Source: Chlorobaculum parvum NCIB 8327 (lineage in GTDB: Bacteria > Bacteroidota > Chlorobiia > Chlorobiales > Chlorobiaceae). Taken from it: 64,000 bases of DNA. This document shows positions 8,599 to 15,998 of this stretch, piece after piece; the first letter of the stretch is position 1, and every line of letters starts with the position of its first letter. The stretch spans positions 232,001 through 296,000 of the forward strand of contig NC_011027.1 in the NCBI RefSeq assembly GCF_000020505.1. Direction: 5' to 3'. A model generated the notes under the pieces. The model saw nothing but the letters and a program-made list of their open reading frames with translations. It made no database searches and had not been told where the DNA came from. The translations under genes were made by a program, and so were the position numbers.

Positions 8599-9393
8599 AT
8601 GAGTAGTATTCACCCGACAGCGGTCATCGGTTCCGGAGCCACGATTGGCGAGGATGTACAGATCGGCCCCTACACCGTCATCGACGACGACGTGGTCATC
8701 GGCGACCGTACGGTCATCGCGCCCCACGTCTATATCGCCGACGGCGCGCGCATTGGCAGCGAGTGTCGCATCCATTCCGGAGCGGTGCTTTCCACCGCGC
8801 CTCAGGATCTGAAATATGCAGGCGAGAAAACAGAGCTGTACGTCGGCGACCGCACGGTCATCCGCGAGTGCGTGACCCTGAACCGCGGCACGAAGGCCAG
8901 CGGCAAGACCGTGGTGGGCTCGGACAACCTGCTCATGGCTTACGTCCATGCGGGTCACGACTGCGTGATCGGCAACCATGTAGTGATTGCCAACTCGGTG
9001 CAGTTCGGCGGCCACTGCGAGGTGGGCGATTACGTGGTGGTCGGCGGTCTGGCCGGCATCCACCAGTTCGTCAGAATTGGTCGTTACGCGATGGTCGGTG
9101 GCATCTCCCGTGGTGCGCTCGATGTGCCGCCGTTCGTGATGGCCGGCGGTCACAACTCGTTCCGCTACGAGGGGCTCAACGTAATTGGCCTGAAGCGGCG
9201 CGGCTTCACCTCCGAGCAGATCAGCACCATCCGGGATGTCTATCGCGTGATCTTCCAGTCCGGTCTGTTGCTCAGCAACGCGCTCGAAGCCGTGCGGCGC
9301 GATTTCGAGCAGACGCCCGAAGTGAAGGAAATTCTCGGCTTCTTCGCGTCGGGCGCGCATGGCAGGAAGTTCCTCAAGCCCTTCAATTCATAA
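8599..9393 (+). CDS. lpxA: UDP-N-acetylglucosamine O-acyltransferase
   Basis: A 264-residue left-handed beta-helix acyltransferase, the usual LpxA length. The hexapeptide repeats run from residue 5 to about 180 (repeated I/V-G-x-x-x-x units such as IGEDVQIGPYTVI). The loop YVHAGHDC contains His120, which aligns with the catalytic His125 of E. coli LpxA, and GGLAGIHQFVRIG follows as expected. The C-terminal helical part starts near 195. LpxA performs the first step of lipid A synthesis in the cytoplasm, transferring a hydroxyacyl chain from ACP to UDP-GlcNAc. It sits between the DUF2723 gene and a ROK kinase, not in the common lpxD-fabZ-lpxA cluster. lpxH is elsewhere in the window. Confidence 0.93.
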   Translation: MSSIHPTAVIGSGATIGEDVQIGPYTVIDDDVVIGDRTVIAPHVYIADGARIGSECRIHSGAVLSTAPQDLKYAGEKTELYVGDRTVIRECVTLNRGTKASGKTVVGSDNLLMAYVHAGHDCVIGNHVVIANSVQFGGHCEVGDYVVVGGLAGIHQFVRIGRYAMVGGISRGALDVPPFVMAGGHNSFRYEGLNVIGLKRRGFTSEQISTIRDVYRVIFQSGLLLSNALEAVRRDFEQTPEVKEILGFFASGAHGRKFLKPFNS

Positions 9394-9405
9394 CCGTTTA
9401 CGAGT

Positions 9406-10416
9406 ATGCCTTCATGGGCTATCGGCATCGATCTTGGCGGGACGAACATCAAGACGGCCGTCATCGACGAGGCCGGGGGCATACTTTTCGAGGATGCCCA
9501 GCCGACCGATAGCGCCGCGGGTCCCGATGGCGTGATCCGTCAGCTGGCGCTTCTTGCCAGCGATCTCTACCAGCAGGCTGCCGAATCGCTCGATACCGGC
9601 GACTTCGCGGGCATCGGCGTTGGAGCGCCGGGTGCGGTCGATGCCGTGAAGGGCACGCTCTCCTATCCTCCCAATCTTCCCGGCTGGGGATGCTATCCCT
9701 TGCGCGACCAGCTTCAGCTCCGTCTCGAACAGGCACATGGCATCAGCGCGCCTATCCTCGTGGAAAACGACGCCAATGCTGCCGCGTATGGCGAGGCGGT
9801 CTACGGCGGCGGCAGCGCGTTCCGCGACTTCATGCTGGTGACGCTCGGCACCGGCGTGGGCGGTGGCATCATTCTCGACCGGAAGCTCTATCGCGGCCCG
9901 ACTGGCACGGCGGGGGAGATCGGATTCATGACGATCGATTTCGAGGGGTCGAGCGTCCATGCGGGCGTGAGGGGCACGATCGAAAGCCTGATCGGCAAGG
10001 AGCGGATCGTCGAGCTGGCATGCCGGGAGGGCGCGTCGTCCGGTCTTTCTCCGCGTCTTCTGGAGCTGTGTGACCGTGATGTCGCCGGCCTGTCTCCACG
10101 GCATCTCGAAGAGGCGGCCAAAGAGGGTGACCAGTTTGCGCTGCGTGTCTGGCAGCGGATCGGTACCATTCTCGGCGTCGGTCTGGCCAATGTCACGGCG
10201 CTGATGGACATCCGGAAGTTCGTGATTGGTGGCGGCATTTCGGCGGCTGGGGAGCTGATTTTCGAGCCAGCCCTGATGCAGCTGCACCGCTCCACTTTGC
10301 CATCGATGCACGACGGACTGGAGATCGTTCCGGCCAGGCTTGGCAACAAAGCCGGGATGTATGGCGCTGCCGCGCTCTGCTTCGCTTCCGGCAAGCCGCT
10401 CAGGAGCGATGATTGA
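9406..10416 (+). CDS. ROK-family sugar kinase lacking the zinc motif
   Basis: A 336-residue ROK protein. The phosphate-binding motif DLGGTN is at 9-14, the sugar-binding and catalytic motif ENDANAAAYGE begins at Glu120 with catalytic Asp122, and LGTGVGGGII follows. ROK kinases phosphorylate glucose or related hexoses with ATP. Members normally have a zinc site with consensus CxCGxxGCxE; in this protein the corresponding stretch reads GSSVHAGVRGTIESL and holds no cysteine. There is no N-terminal helix-turn-helix, so it is a kinase and not a NagC-type repressor. Glucokinase is the simplest reading given glgA nearby, but the sugar cannot be read from the sequence. Its stop overlaps the start of comF by 8 bases. 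Confidence 0.85.
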   Translation: MPSWAIGIDLGGTNIKTAVIDEAGGILFEDAQPTDSAAGPDGVIRQLALLASDLYQQAAESLDTGDFAGIGVGAPGAVDAVKGTLSYPPNLPGWGCYPLRDQLQLRLEQAHGISAPILVENDANAAAYGEAVYGGGSAFRDFMLVTLGTGVGGGIILDRKLYRGPTGTAGEIGFMTIDFEGSSVHAGVRGTIESLIGKERIVELACREGASSGLSPRLLELCDRDVAGLSPRHLEEAAKEGDQFALRVWQRIGTILGVGLANVTALMDIRKFVIGGGISAAGELIFEPALMQLHRSTLPSMHDGLEIVPARLGNKAGMYGAAALCFASGKPLRSDD

Positions 10417-11197
10417 GAGGCTAGCGCATTCGTTTGGTGCTCTCTCGCGTCCGCTTGGTTCACTCGCGCAATCGCTTGGAACACTTGCGCGTCCGCTTGA
10501 GGGGCTCACGCATCTGCTCTTTCCACAGGTTTGCGTGGTGTGTCGTAAAACGCTCACCGCGCCGGAGCAGCAGCTTTGTTCAGCATGCCTCACTGATTTC
10601 GCCCCTTTTCCCAATCCTCTGGCAGGCGGGCAGGCCGTGATCAGGAGCGTCAATTCCCATTTCGGCCTCGGCGCCATTCCATCCGCCGCCTGGAGCCTCT
10701 ATCCTTACAGGAGCAACGGCGCCCTGCACGATGCGCTGCACGCCATGAAGTACGAGGGCTTGTTTCCACTCGGGCGTCTGTTCGGCAGGTGGCTCGGCGA
10801 GCTTGTCCAATCCGCCGGAGGGGCGGGTGAGGTGGAGGCGATCGTGCCGGTGCCGCTGCATCCACTCAAGCGGATCGAACGAAGCTATAACCAGTCCGAA
10901 GCGATTGCCTCCGGCATGGCCGAGGTGCTCGATCTGCCGGTCGTGGAAGATTCCATCGAGCGGAGCGCTTACACCGGATCGCAGACCGGCCTGGGCATTA
11001 CCGAACGCAGAAAAAACATGGCAGGTGTGTTCCGACCGGTTACTCGCAATTCCCACCGGATCAGCGGCAGGGTCGTGCTGGTCGACGATGTGCTGACGAC
11101 CGGAGCTACTATGGTGGCCGCAGCCTCGGCGCTCAAGGAGGCTGGTGTGGACGAAGTGGCGTTTGCGGTCGTGGCCGTTACAGAAGAAAAAGAGTAG
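10409..11197 (+). CDS. comF: ComF family phosphoribosyltransferase-like protein with heptad N-terminus
   Basis: A 262-residue protein starting at ATG 10409, which overlaps the end of the ROK gene. Residues 4-38 are five degenerate seven-residue repeats (for example ALSRPLG, SLAQSLG, TLARPLE), encoded by 21-base units. A treble-clef zinc finger follows (Cys42, Cys45, Cys57, Cys60), then the typical YPYRSNGALHDALHAMKYEG, VPVPLHPLKRIERSYNQSE, and the PRPP loop VLVDDVLTTGATM near 224-236. ComF proteins take part in natural transformation as partners of PriA and ComFA-type helicases, although many bacteria keep the gene with unclear function. An upstream in-frame start at 10340 would lie inside the ROK gene and is rejected. 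It is translationally coupled to its neighbours, with rsmE 6 bases downstream. Confidence 0.88.
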   Translation: MIERLAHSFGALSRPLGSLAQSLGTLARPLEGLTHLLFPQVCVVCRKTLTAPEQQLCSACLTDFAPFPNPLAGGQAVIRSVNSHFGLGAIPSAAWSLYPYRSNGALHDALHAMKYEGLFPLGRLFGRWLGELVQSAGGAGEVEAIVPVPLHPLKRIERSYNQSEAIASGMAEVLDLPVVEDSIERSAYTGSQTGLGITERRKNMAGVFRPVTRNSHRISGRVVLVDDVLTTGATMVAAASALKEAGVDEVAFAVVAVTEEKE

Positions 11198-11203
11198 CGC
11201 TTC

Positions 11204-11947
11204 ATGGATCTGTTTTACGTACTTCCGCATCAGCTCGATCTCGACCGCGGGCGTGCCTCGATCGGTGGAGAGGAGTTTCACCACCTCGCGCGCGTGCTGC
11301 GCTGCCGCGAAGGCGACACGGTGCCTGTGACCGACGGCGCGGGGCTTTCAGCAGAGCTGGTGGTCGAGTCAATCGGCAAGAGCGAGCTGCAAGGCTCGAT
11401 CCGTAACCCGCGCCGCGTGCCGCCGCCGGAGACGCGCGTGTCGGTGGCCATGTCGCTTCTGAAAGCCCCCCAGCGCTTCGATTTCTTTCTTGAAAAAGCG
11501 ACCGAGCTGGGCATCGACCGCATCATTCCCATCATCACACAGCGAACGGTTTCAACCCCCGATCTCAAAAAAATTGACCGTAAAGCCGAGCGGTGGCGCA
11601 ACATCGTGCATTCGGCCGCCCGTCAGAGCCGCCGGTATTACCTGCCCGAGCTGAGCACGCCGTGCTCGTTTCAGGAGGCGCTTCAGCTTGAAGGCTACGA
11701 CCTCCGGCTGATCGCCCACGAGTCGGAAGAGGCATTCGGGCCTTTCGAACCGGCCGGGCAGTGCGTGCTGTTTTTCATCGGTCCGGAAGGAGGCTTCAGC
11801 GAAGCGGAAATTGCCGCTGCCGCGCAGTCCGGCGTCAGGCCAGTCTCCTTCGGCGCCTCGGTGCTCAGGGCCGAAACCGCCGGGGTGTTCGCGGTGGCGC
11901 TGGTTCGGGCTGCACTTCTTGGCCTGCCCGGCGCCCGGCAGCTCTGA
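11204..11947 (+). CDS. rsmE: 16S rRNA (uracil1498-N3)-methyltransferase
   Basis: A 247-residue SPOUT-class methyltransferase. It has an N-terminal PUA-like domain (EEFHHLARVLRCREGD near 24-38) and the C-terminal knot domain with LLKAPQRFDFFLEKATELG, the conserved QSRRYYLPEL region, FFIGPEGGFSEAEI and a final VLRAETAG segment. RsmE methylates N3 of U1498 in 16S rRNA using S-adenosylmethionine. The length is normal. It lies 6 bases downstream of comF in the same transcription unit. No odd features. Confidence 0.92.
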   Translation: MDLFYVLPHQLDLDRGRASIGGEEFHHLARVLRCREGDTVPVTDGAGLSAELVVESIGKSELQGSIRNPRRVPPPETRVSVAMSLLKAPQRFDFFLEKATELGIDRIIPIITQRTVSTPDLKKIDRKAERWRNIVHSAARQSRRYYLPELSTPCSFQEALQLEGYDLRLIAHESEEAFGPFEPAGQCVLFFIGPEGGFSEAEIAAAAQSGVRPVSFGASVLRAETAGVFAVALVRAALLGLPGARQL

Positions 11948-12040
11948 GGCGTTCCTCTCTTTTTGCACAATGGCGGCGGCTGTGTACATTGAAGACGATT
12001 CCAGATGACCGGAGATGACTTCTGAACCAGTTGCAACGCT

Positions 12041-13147
12041 ATGTCACGGGTGAATACACCGCAATTCAACAAAATCGTCGTCCTTGTGGCGGCATTGTTG
12101 ATTTCTGCGCTTTTTCTTGCCATGATCCGTCACTTTCTGGTGACCATTCTACTGGCAGGTATCTTCGCCGGCCTGGCTTATCCTCTGTTCAGCCGCTTCC
12201 TTTCGCTGTCGGGCGAACGCCGAAGTCTTAGCGCCATCCTGACGCTCACCATTTTTTTCCTGATCGTGTTTATGCCGCTGGTAGCTGTTTTTTCCATCGT
12301 GGTGGGACAGGCGATTTCTTTGAGCAAGACGGTCATCCCGCTGGTGCGCGATCAGCTTCAGGATCCCGAAGCTTTGCCGAGTCTTATTTCGGGCCTGCCC
12401 TTTTACCATGACATTGAAAAATATAGCGACCTGATTCTCGGGCGAATCGCTGAAGTTCTCGGTAATCTCGGTACGACGGTTATCAGCAGCTTTTCAGCGT
12501 TTACCTGGTCGGCACTTTATGATATAGCGCTCTTCATCATCTTCTGGTACACGATGTTCTTTCTGCTCAGAGACGGTCACACGCTCATGGCAAAAATCCA
12601 GAACTATCTCCCTCTGGCCGAGAATGATCAGAAGCGTTTGCTCGACCGTTTCGTTTCGGTGACTAGGGCTTCGCTGAAAGGTTCGCTGATCATTGCCGTG
12701 GTGCAGGGCAGTCTTGCCGGCTTGGCGTTCCATGTTGCAGGTATCGAAAATGCTGTGTTCTGGGGCGCTATCATGGCGATGCTCTCGATTCTGCCGCTCA
12801 TCGGTTCGCCGCTGATCTGGGTGCCGGCGGTGATCATCCAGGCGTTTTCGGGCAACTACGTGGAGGCGATCGGCTTGCTCCTGTTCTGCAGCATTGTGGT
12901 CGGGCAGATCGACAATGTGATGCGTCCGATTCTGGTTGGCCGCGATACCAGCATGCACGAGCTGTTCATCTTTTTCGGCACACTCGGCGGTATCGGCATG
13001 TTCGGCCTGCCCGGCTTCATCATCGGGCCGGTCGTGGCGGCCCTCTTCGTGACGGTGTGGGATATTTACGGAGAGACCTTCAGCGAGCCGCTTGTGGAAG
13101 GGCATTCAGCCGGTCAGGCGGCTGGAGGCGATGGTTCGACGCCTTAA
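12041..13147 (+). CDS. AI-2E family (PerM/UPF0118) membrane transporter
   Basis: A 368-residue protein of the PerM/TqsA (AI-2E transporter) family. It begins with two hydrophobic helices, then a third around residue 70, a soluble stretch (about 95-145), and a C-terminal block of helices with the family-typical PLIGSPLIWVPA and FGLPGFIIGPVVAAL. Members include autoinducer-2 exporters and Na+/H+ antiporters, so the substrate is not known here. The start at ATG 12041 leads directly into the first helix. It is followed by a strong terminator at 13178-13218, which closes the long plus-strand run. Confidence 0.82.
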   Translation: MSRVNTPQFNKIVVLVAALLISALFLAMIRHFLVTILLAGIFAGLAYPLFSRFLSLSGERRSLSAILTLTIFFLIVFMPLVAVFSIVVGQAISLSKTVIPLVRDQLQDPEALPSLISGLPFYHDIEKYSDLILGRIAEVLGNLGTTVISSFSAFTWSALYDIALFIIFWYTMFFLLRDGHTLMAKIQNYLPLAENDQKRLLDRFVSVTRASLKGSLIIAVVQGSLAGLAFHVAGIENAVFWGAIMAMLSILPLIGSPLIWVPAVIIQAFSGNYVEAIGLLLFCSIVVGQIDNVMRPILVGRDTSMHELFIFFGTLGGIGMFGLPGFIIGPVVAALFVTVWDIYGETFSEPLVEGHSAGQAAGGDGSTP

Positions 13148-13177
13148 GATCGTTGACGGACATATCTGAAAAGCAAT

Positions 13178-13218
13178 AAAAAAAGCCGATCCGGTTCTGT
13201 CCAGGTCGGCTTTTTTTT
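13178..13218. terminator. Bidirectional terminator
   Basis: An A7 tract and GCCGA (85-89 of this hundred) pair with TCGGC at 13206-13210 followed by T8. It serves the AI-2E gene on the plus strand and ndk on the minus strand. Confidence 0.85.
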
Positions 13219-13246
13219 ATGAAGTCCGGTTGCTGCGGAAGTTCAA

Positions 13247-13669
13247 TCAGTCAACTCTCACGACCTCTTCGGCGGCGAAGAAGAACGCACCCTCGATGGC
13301 TGCGTTCTCGGCAGAGTCCGAGCCGTGGACGATGTTTTCGCCCTTGCTGTCGGCGTAGAGCTTGCGGACGGTGCCCTCTGCGGCTTCAGCCGGATCGGTC
13401 GCGCCGATCAGCGTGCGGAAGTCTGCGACGGCATTCTCTTTTTCGAGAATCATCGGCACGCACGGGCCGGAGGACATGAACTCGACCAGCTCGCCGTAGA
13501 ACGGGCGCTCTTTGTGCACGGCATAAAATGCGCCGGCAGTCTCTTTGGTGAGGCGGGTTTTCTTCATCGCCACGATGCGGAAACCGGCGCGTTCGATTTT
13601 GTCGGTCACGGCGCCGATGAGCTGCTTGCGCACGCAGTCAGGCTTAAGGATGGTAAGGGTACGTTCCAT
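13247..13669 (-). CDS. ndk: Nucleoside diphosphate kinase
   Basis: A 140-residue Ndk of standard length starting [11 protein letters not shown]. It transfers the gamma-phosphate of ATP to nucleoside diphosphates through a phospho-histidine. The catalytic His115 lies in NIVHGSDS, and the nucleotide site residues in [16 protein letters not shown] are present. The reading frame is open upstream to 13744, but the family begins at the ATG at 13669. It sits between the terminator at 13178-13218 and the peroxiredoxin gene on the same strand, with a 160-base spacer that probably holds its promoter. Confidence 0.95.
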   Translation of the reverse strand: MERTLTILKPDCVRKQLIGAVTDKIERAGFRIVAMKKTRLTKETAGAFYAVHKERPFYGELVEFMSSGPCVPMILEKENAVADFRTLIGATDPAEAAEGTVRKLYADSKGENIVHGSDSAENAAIEGAFFFAAEEVVRVD

Positions 13670-13829
13670 TGTGGAGGTCTGTATTTTGTATTGCTGAAAG
13701 GCGTTTGAAAAACCTGTCGCCCCGCAACAGCGGGAGCATGGCACGTTGTCAAAGTGCTCTGAAAAGGCTGCTCGCGAAGATACAAAAAAGATTCGGATTC
13801 AGGCAACGCGCGTTCTGCCGCCCCGTACC

Positions 13830-14276
13830 TCAAGACTCGTCGATGCGGGCGAGCAGATCTTTCATGGGCTGGTAGGTGATCGGCAGAAAGTCGCTGTAGG
13901 CCAGTAGTACCGTGCCCTGTTCGTCGATCAGCACATAGGCTCGTTGCGACATGCCGAGGAACCCGAGCGCGTCGTAGGCCTTTGCAGCCGAATGGGCCTC
14001 GTCGCTCAGCAGCAGGAATGGAAGCTCGTGCTTTTCGGCGAACTGCCTGTGCGACTCCGGGCTGTCGCCGCTGATGCCGATGACCTCGATGCCCCGCTGG
14101 GTGAACTGCGTCACATTGTTGCGGTAGTCGCACAGCTGAGCGGTGCAGACCGGAGTGTCGTCCCCAGGGTAGAAAATCAGCAGCACCTTTTTGCCCTTAA
14201 ATTCCGACAGGGAAACCATCTTTCCTTGAGCGTCCGGCAGCGAAAACTCCGGAGCTTGCTTGCCTTTTTCAATCAT
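13830..14276 (-). CDS. bcp: Thiol peroxidase of the BCP/PrxQ group
   Basis: A 148-residue peroxiredoxin. The active-site segment FYPGDDTPVCTAQLC carries the peroxidatic Cys44 and, five residues on, Cys49, the arrangement of atypical two-cysteine PrxQ/BCP enzymes that reduce hydroperoxides with thioredoxin. Thr41 and Pro37 of the PxxxT/SxxC motif are present. Its start overlaps the stop of the CBS-domain gene by four bases (ATGA at 14273-14276), so the two are translationally coupled. In an anaerobic phototroph this is a plausible protection against incidental oxygen, which is inference. Confidence 0.92.
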   Translation of the reverse strand: MIEKGKQAPEFSLPDAQGKMVSLSEFKGKKVLLIFYPGDDTPVCTAQLCDYRNNVTQFTQRGIEVIGISGDSPESHRQFAEKHELPFLLLSDEAHSAAKAYDALGFLGMSQRAYVLIDEQGTVLLAYSDFLPITYQPMKDLLARIDES

Positions 14277-15628
14277 GATGTTCTCTCTTTTTCCGTTATG
14301 TTTGCGGCGTTTTTCTCATTCATTTTTACAAGAATGCGCCCCACGCGCTTTCCGTTCATTTTGATGACCCTGAACGTGATGCCTTTCCATTCGATTGTGT
14401 CGGAAACCGATGGCACCTCTCCGAGCCGGGTCATCATGAAGCCGCTCATGGTGTCGTAATTCGGCTCGTTCTGGTCGAAAAAATTGTCGGCATCGAGCCT
14501 GAACGCTGAAATGAACTCATCGACCGGCAACATGCCGTCAACGATCCAGGTGCGCTGGCTTCTCTGCACGATCCGCCGGTCGATGATGGCCGGGTCGTCT
14601 GCCGGAACGTCGCCGACGATGCTTTCCAGCACGTCGGTCAGTGTGATCGCTCCCTGCACCGAACCGTGTTCGTCGATGATGATGGCCATGTGCGCGCGGT
14701 TCTTTTTGAAGATTTCAAGCACCTGGAAAGCCGGTACCGATTCGGGTACGAAAAGCGGCACCTTCATCGAGTTGCGGATTGCGGTTTTGATGCTGCCGTT
14801 GCCGGAGAGGCGGAAGTTGACCAGATCGAGCGAGCGAACCACGCCGAGCAGCTCGTCAAGGCTGCCTTCGGCGACCGGAAAGCGCGAGCGCCCGCTGGCC
14901 TTGATGCGGTTGATCAGCTCGGCTTCGGGCAGCTCCAGATCGAGCCATTCGATTTCGGTGCGGGGCGTCATGATGGCGCTGGCCCGCTTGTCGCTCATCC
15001 GGAAAATGCGCTCGATCATGTCGTACTCAACCGATTCGAACACCCCTTTCTTTGTACCCTTGCGGATCATGAGCATTACGTCCTCGTCGCTGACGGACGG
15101 TTTTTCGGCCGTGTCGATGCCGAGTATTCTGAGGAGCAGTCGTGTCGAAGCTCTGGCCAGAAACACCGCCGGGGCGCTGAGGGTCAAGAGCAGATCCATT
15201 GCGCCGGTAACCTTGAGGGCGATGGTTTCGGGATGGCGAAGGGCGATCTTTTTCGGAAGCAGCGAGCCGAACACCAGGCTTAGGTAGCTCAGCGACAGAG
15301 TCACCACGGTGAGTGCGATCGGCAGGTGGTAAGCTGCGGGAAGGGTCGTCTTGGCCAGGAGTGTAGCGAAGGCTTCGGAAAAAAACAGGCCGCCGAGTAC
15401 GCCCGTCGTGATGCTGATGAGGGTGATGGCGGCTTTCATGGAGGAGAGCAGCTCGCTGGCGTTGTCGAGCAGCTGGAGCACGCGCTGTGCTGTCGGATAG
15501 CCAGCCGCAAGAAGCTCGCGAAGTCGCGCCGGACTGGATGAAATGATGGCGAACTCCGACAACGAAAGGGCTCCGTTGAAAAGGATCAGAAGCAGAATAA
15601 CGATCGCTTCGGCGCTGTAGGCATTCAT
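14273..15628 (-). CDS. CNNM/CorB-like membrane protein with CBS pair and CorC domain
   Basis: A 451-residue protein of the HlyC/CorC or CNNM family. Residues 1-190 form the transmembrane DUF21 domain (hydrophobic helices at about 7-29, 60-85 and 100-125, then a basic juxtamembrane stretch GSLLPKKIALRHPE). A tandem CBS domain follows at roughly 215-340 (IMTPRTEIEWLDLE is the typical entry), and the C-terminal transporter-associated domain is at about 360-445. Relatives act in Mg2+ or other divalent cation efflux or regulation; older annotations say hemolysin. A Mg2+ link to chlorophyll chemistry would be speculation. It is coupled to the downstream peroxiredoxin gene. Confidence 0.88.
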   Translation of the reverse strand: MNAYSAEAIVILLLILFNGALSLSEFAIISSSPARLRELLAAGYPTAQRVLQLLDNASELLSSMKAAITLISITTGVLGGLFFSEAFATLLAKTTLPAAYHLPIALTVVTLSLSYLSLVFGSLLPKKIALRHPETIALKVTGAMDLLLTLSAPAVFLARASTRLLLRILGIDTAEKPSVSDEDVMLMIRKGTKKGVFESVEYDMIERIFRMSDKRASAIMTPRTEIEWLDLELPEAELINRIKASGRSRFPVAEGSLDELLGVVRSLDLVNFRLSGNGSIKTAIRNSMKVPLFVPESVPAFQVLEIFKKNRAHMAIIIDEHGSVQGAITLTDVLESIVGDVPADDPAIIDRRIVQRSQRTWIVDGMLPVDEFISAFRLDADNFFDQNEPNYDTMSGFMMTRLGEVPSVSDTIEWKGITFRVIKMNGKRVGRILVKMNEKNAANITEKERTS

Positions 15629-15998
15629 TGGTTAACGGTGAAATGATTCTTCCCGTCAATGTCGAACAACATCGTATCGGGGAGTTGTCATGTCGTAAGA
15701 GCAGAACTTTCAACACTATAACCAGTCTGCATGCCTGAACGTTCAGGCTTCTTTTTTCAGGGCGATGTCCTTTGCGCAAAACCGGTCAGCCTGTCCCGGT
15801 CGTGGCCGGTTTTTGTGCAGATAAACACGCGCCATGATCTTTATGACTGCCGGCTTGACCGGAGGGTATATTATGTGTAACATCACCATGACAACGAGTG
15901 TTTTTCCGTGTTTTCTTCTTATACAACTTTCTTGCCTTTGCGTTGCAATCGAGACGCGCAGAGGGAGGCAGCTCAAACCATTACCGGCAGGCCCAGCC
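15629..15998. other. Divergent intergenic region with two terminator-like hairpins
   Basis: This 370-base spacer lies between two genes that point away from each other, so no terminator is expected. It contains a perfect 16-base palindrome GCCTGAACGTTCAGGC (15733-15748) followed by TTCTTTTTT, and a second inverted repeat GCAAAACCGG (15776-15785) with CCGGTTTTTG (15806-15815). Promoters for both flanking genes must be here. An open frame from 15834 runs into the lipoprotein gene, but its N-terminus is not protein-like. A small RNA ending at these hairpins is possible. Confidence 0.5.

Noticed and set aside
13670-13744. 25-residue N-terminal extension of Ndk
   Set aside because: All known Ndk proteins begin at the [11 protein letters not shown]-like strand; the extension has no conserved character.
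15834-15998. N-terminal extension of the TPR lipoprotein
   Set aside because: The extension would precede and bury a perfect lipoprotein signal peptide (LAAC) that starts at ATG 15999.
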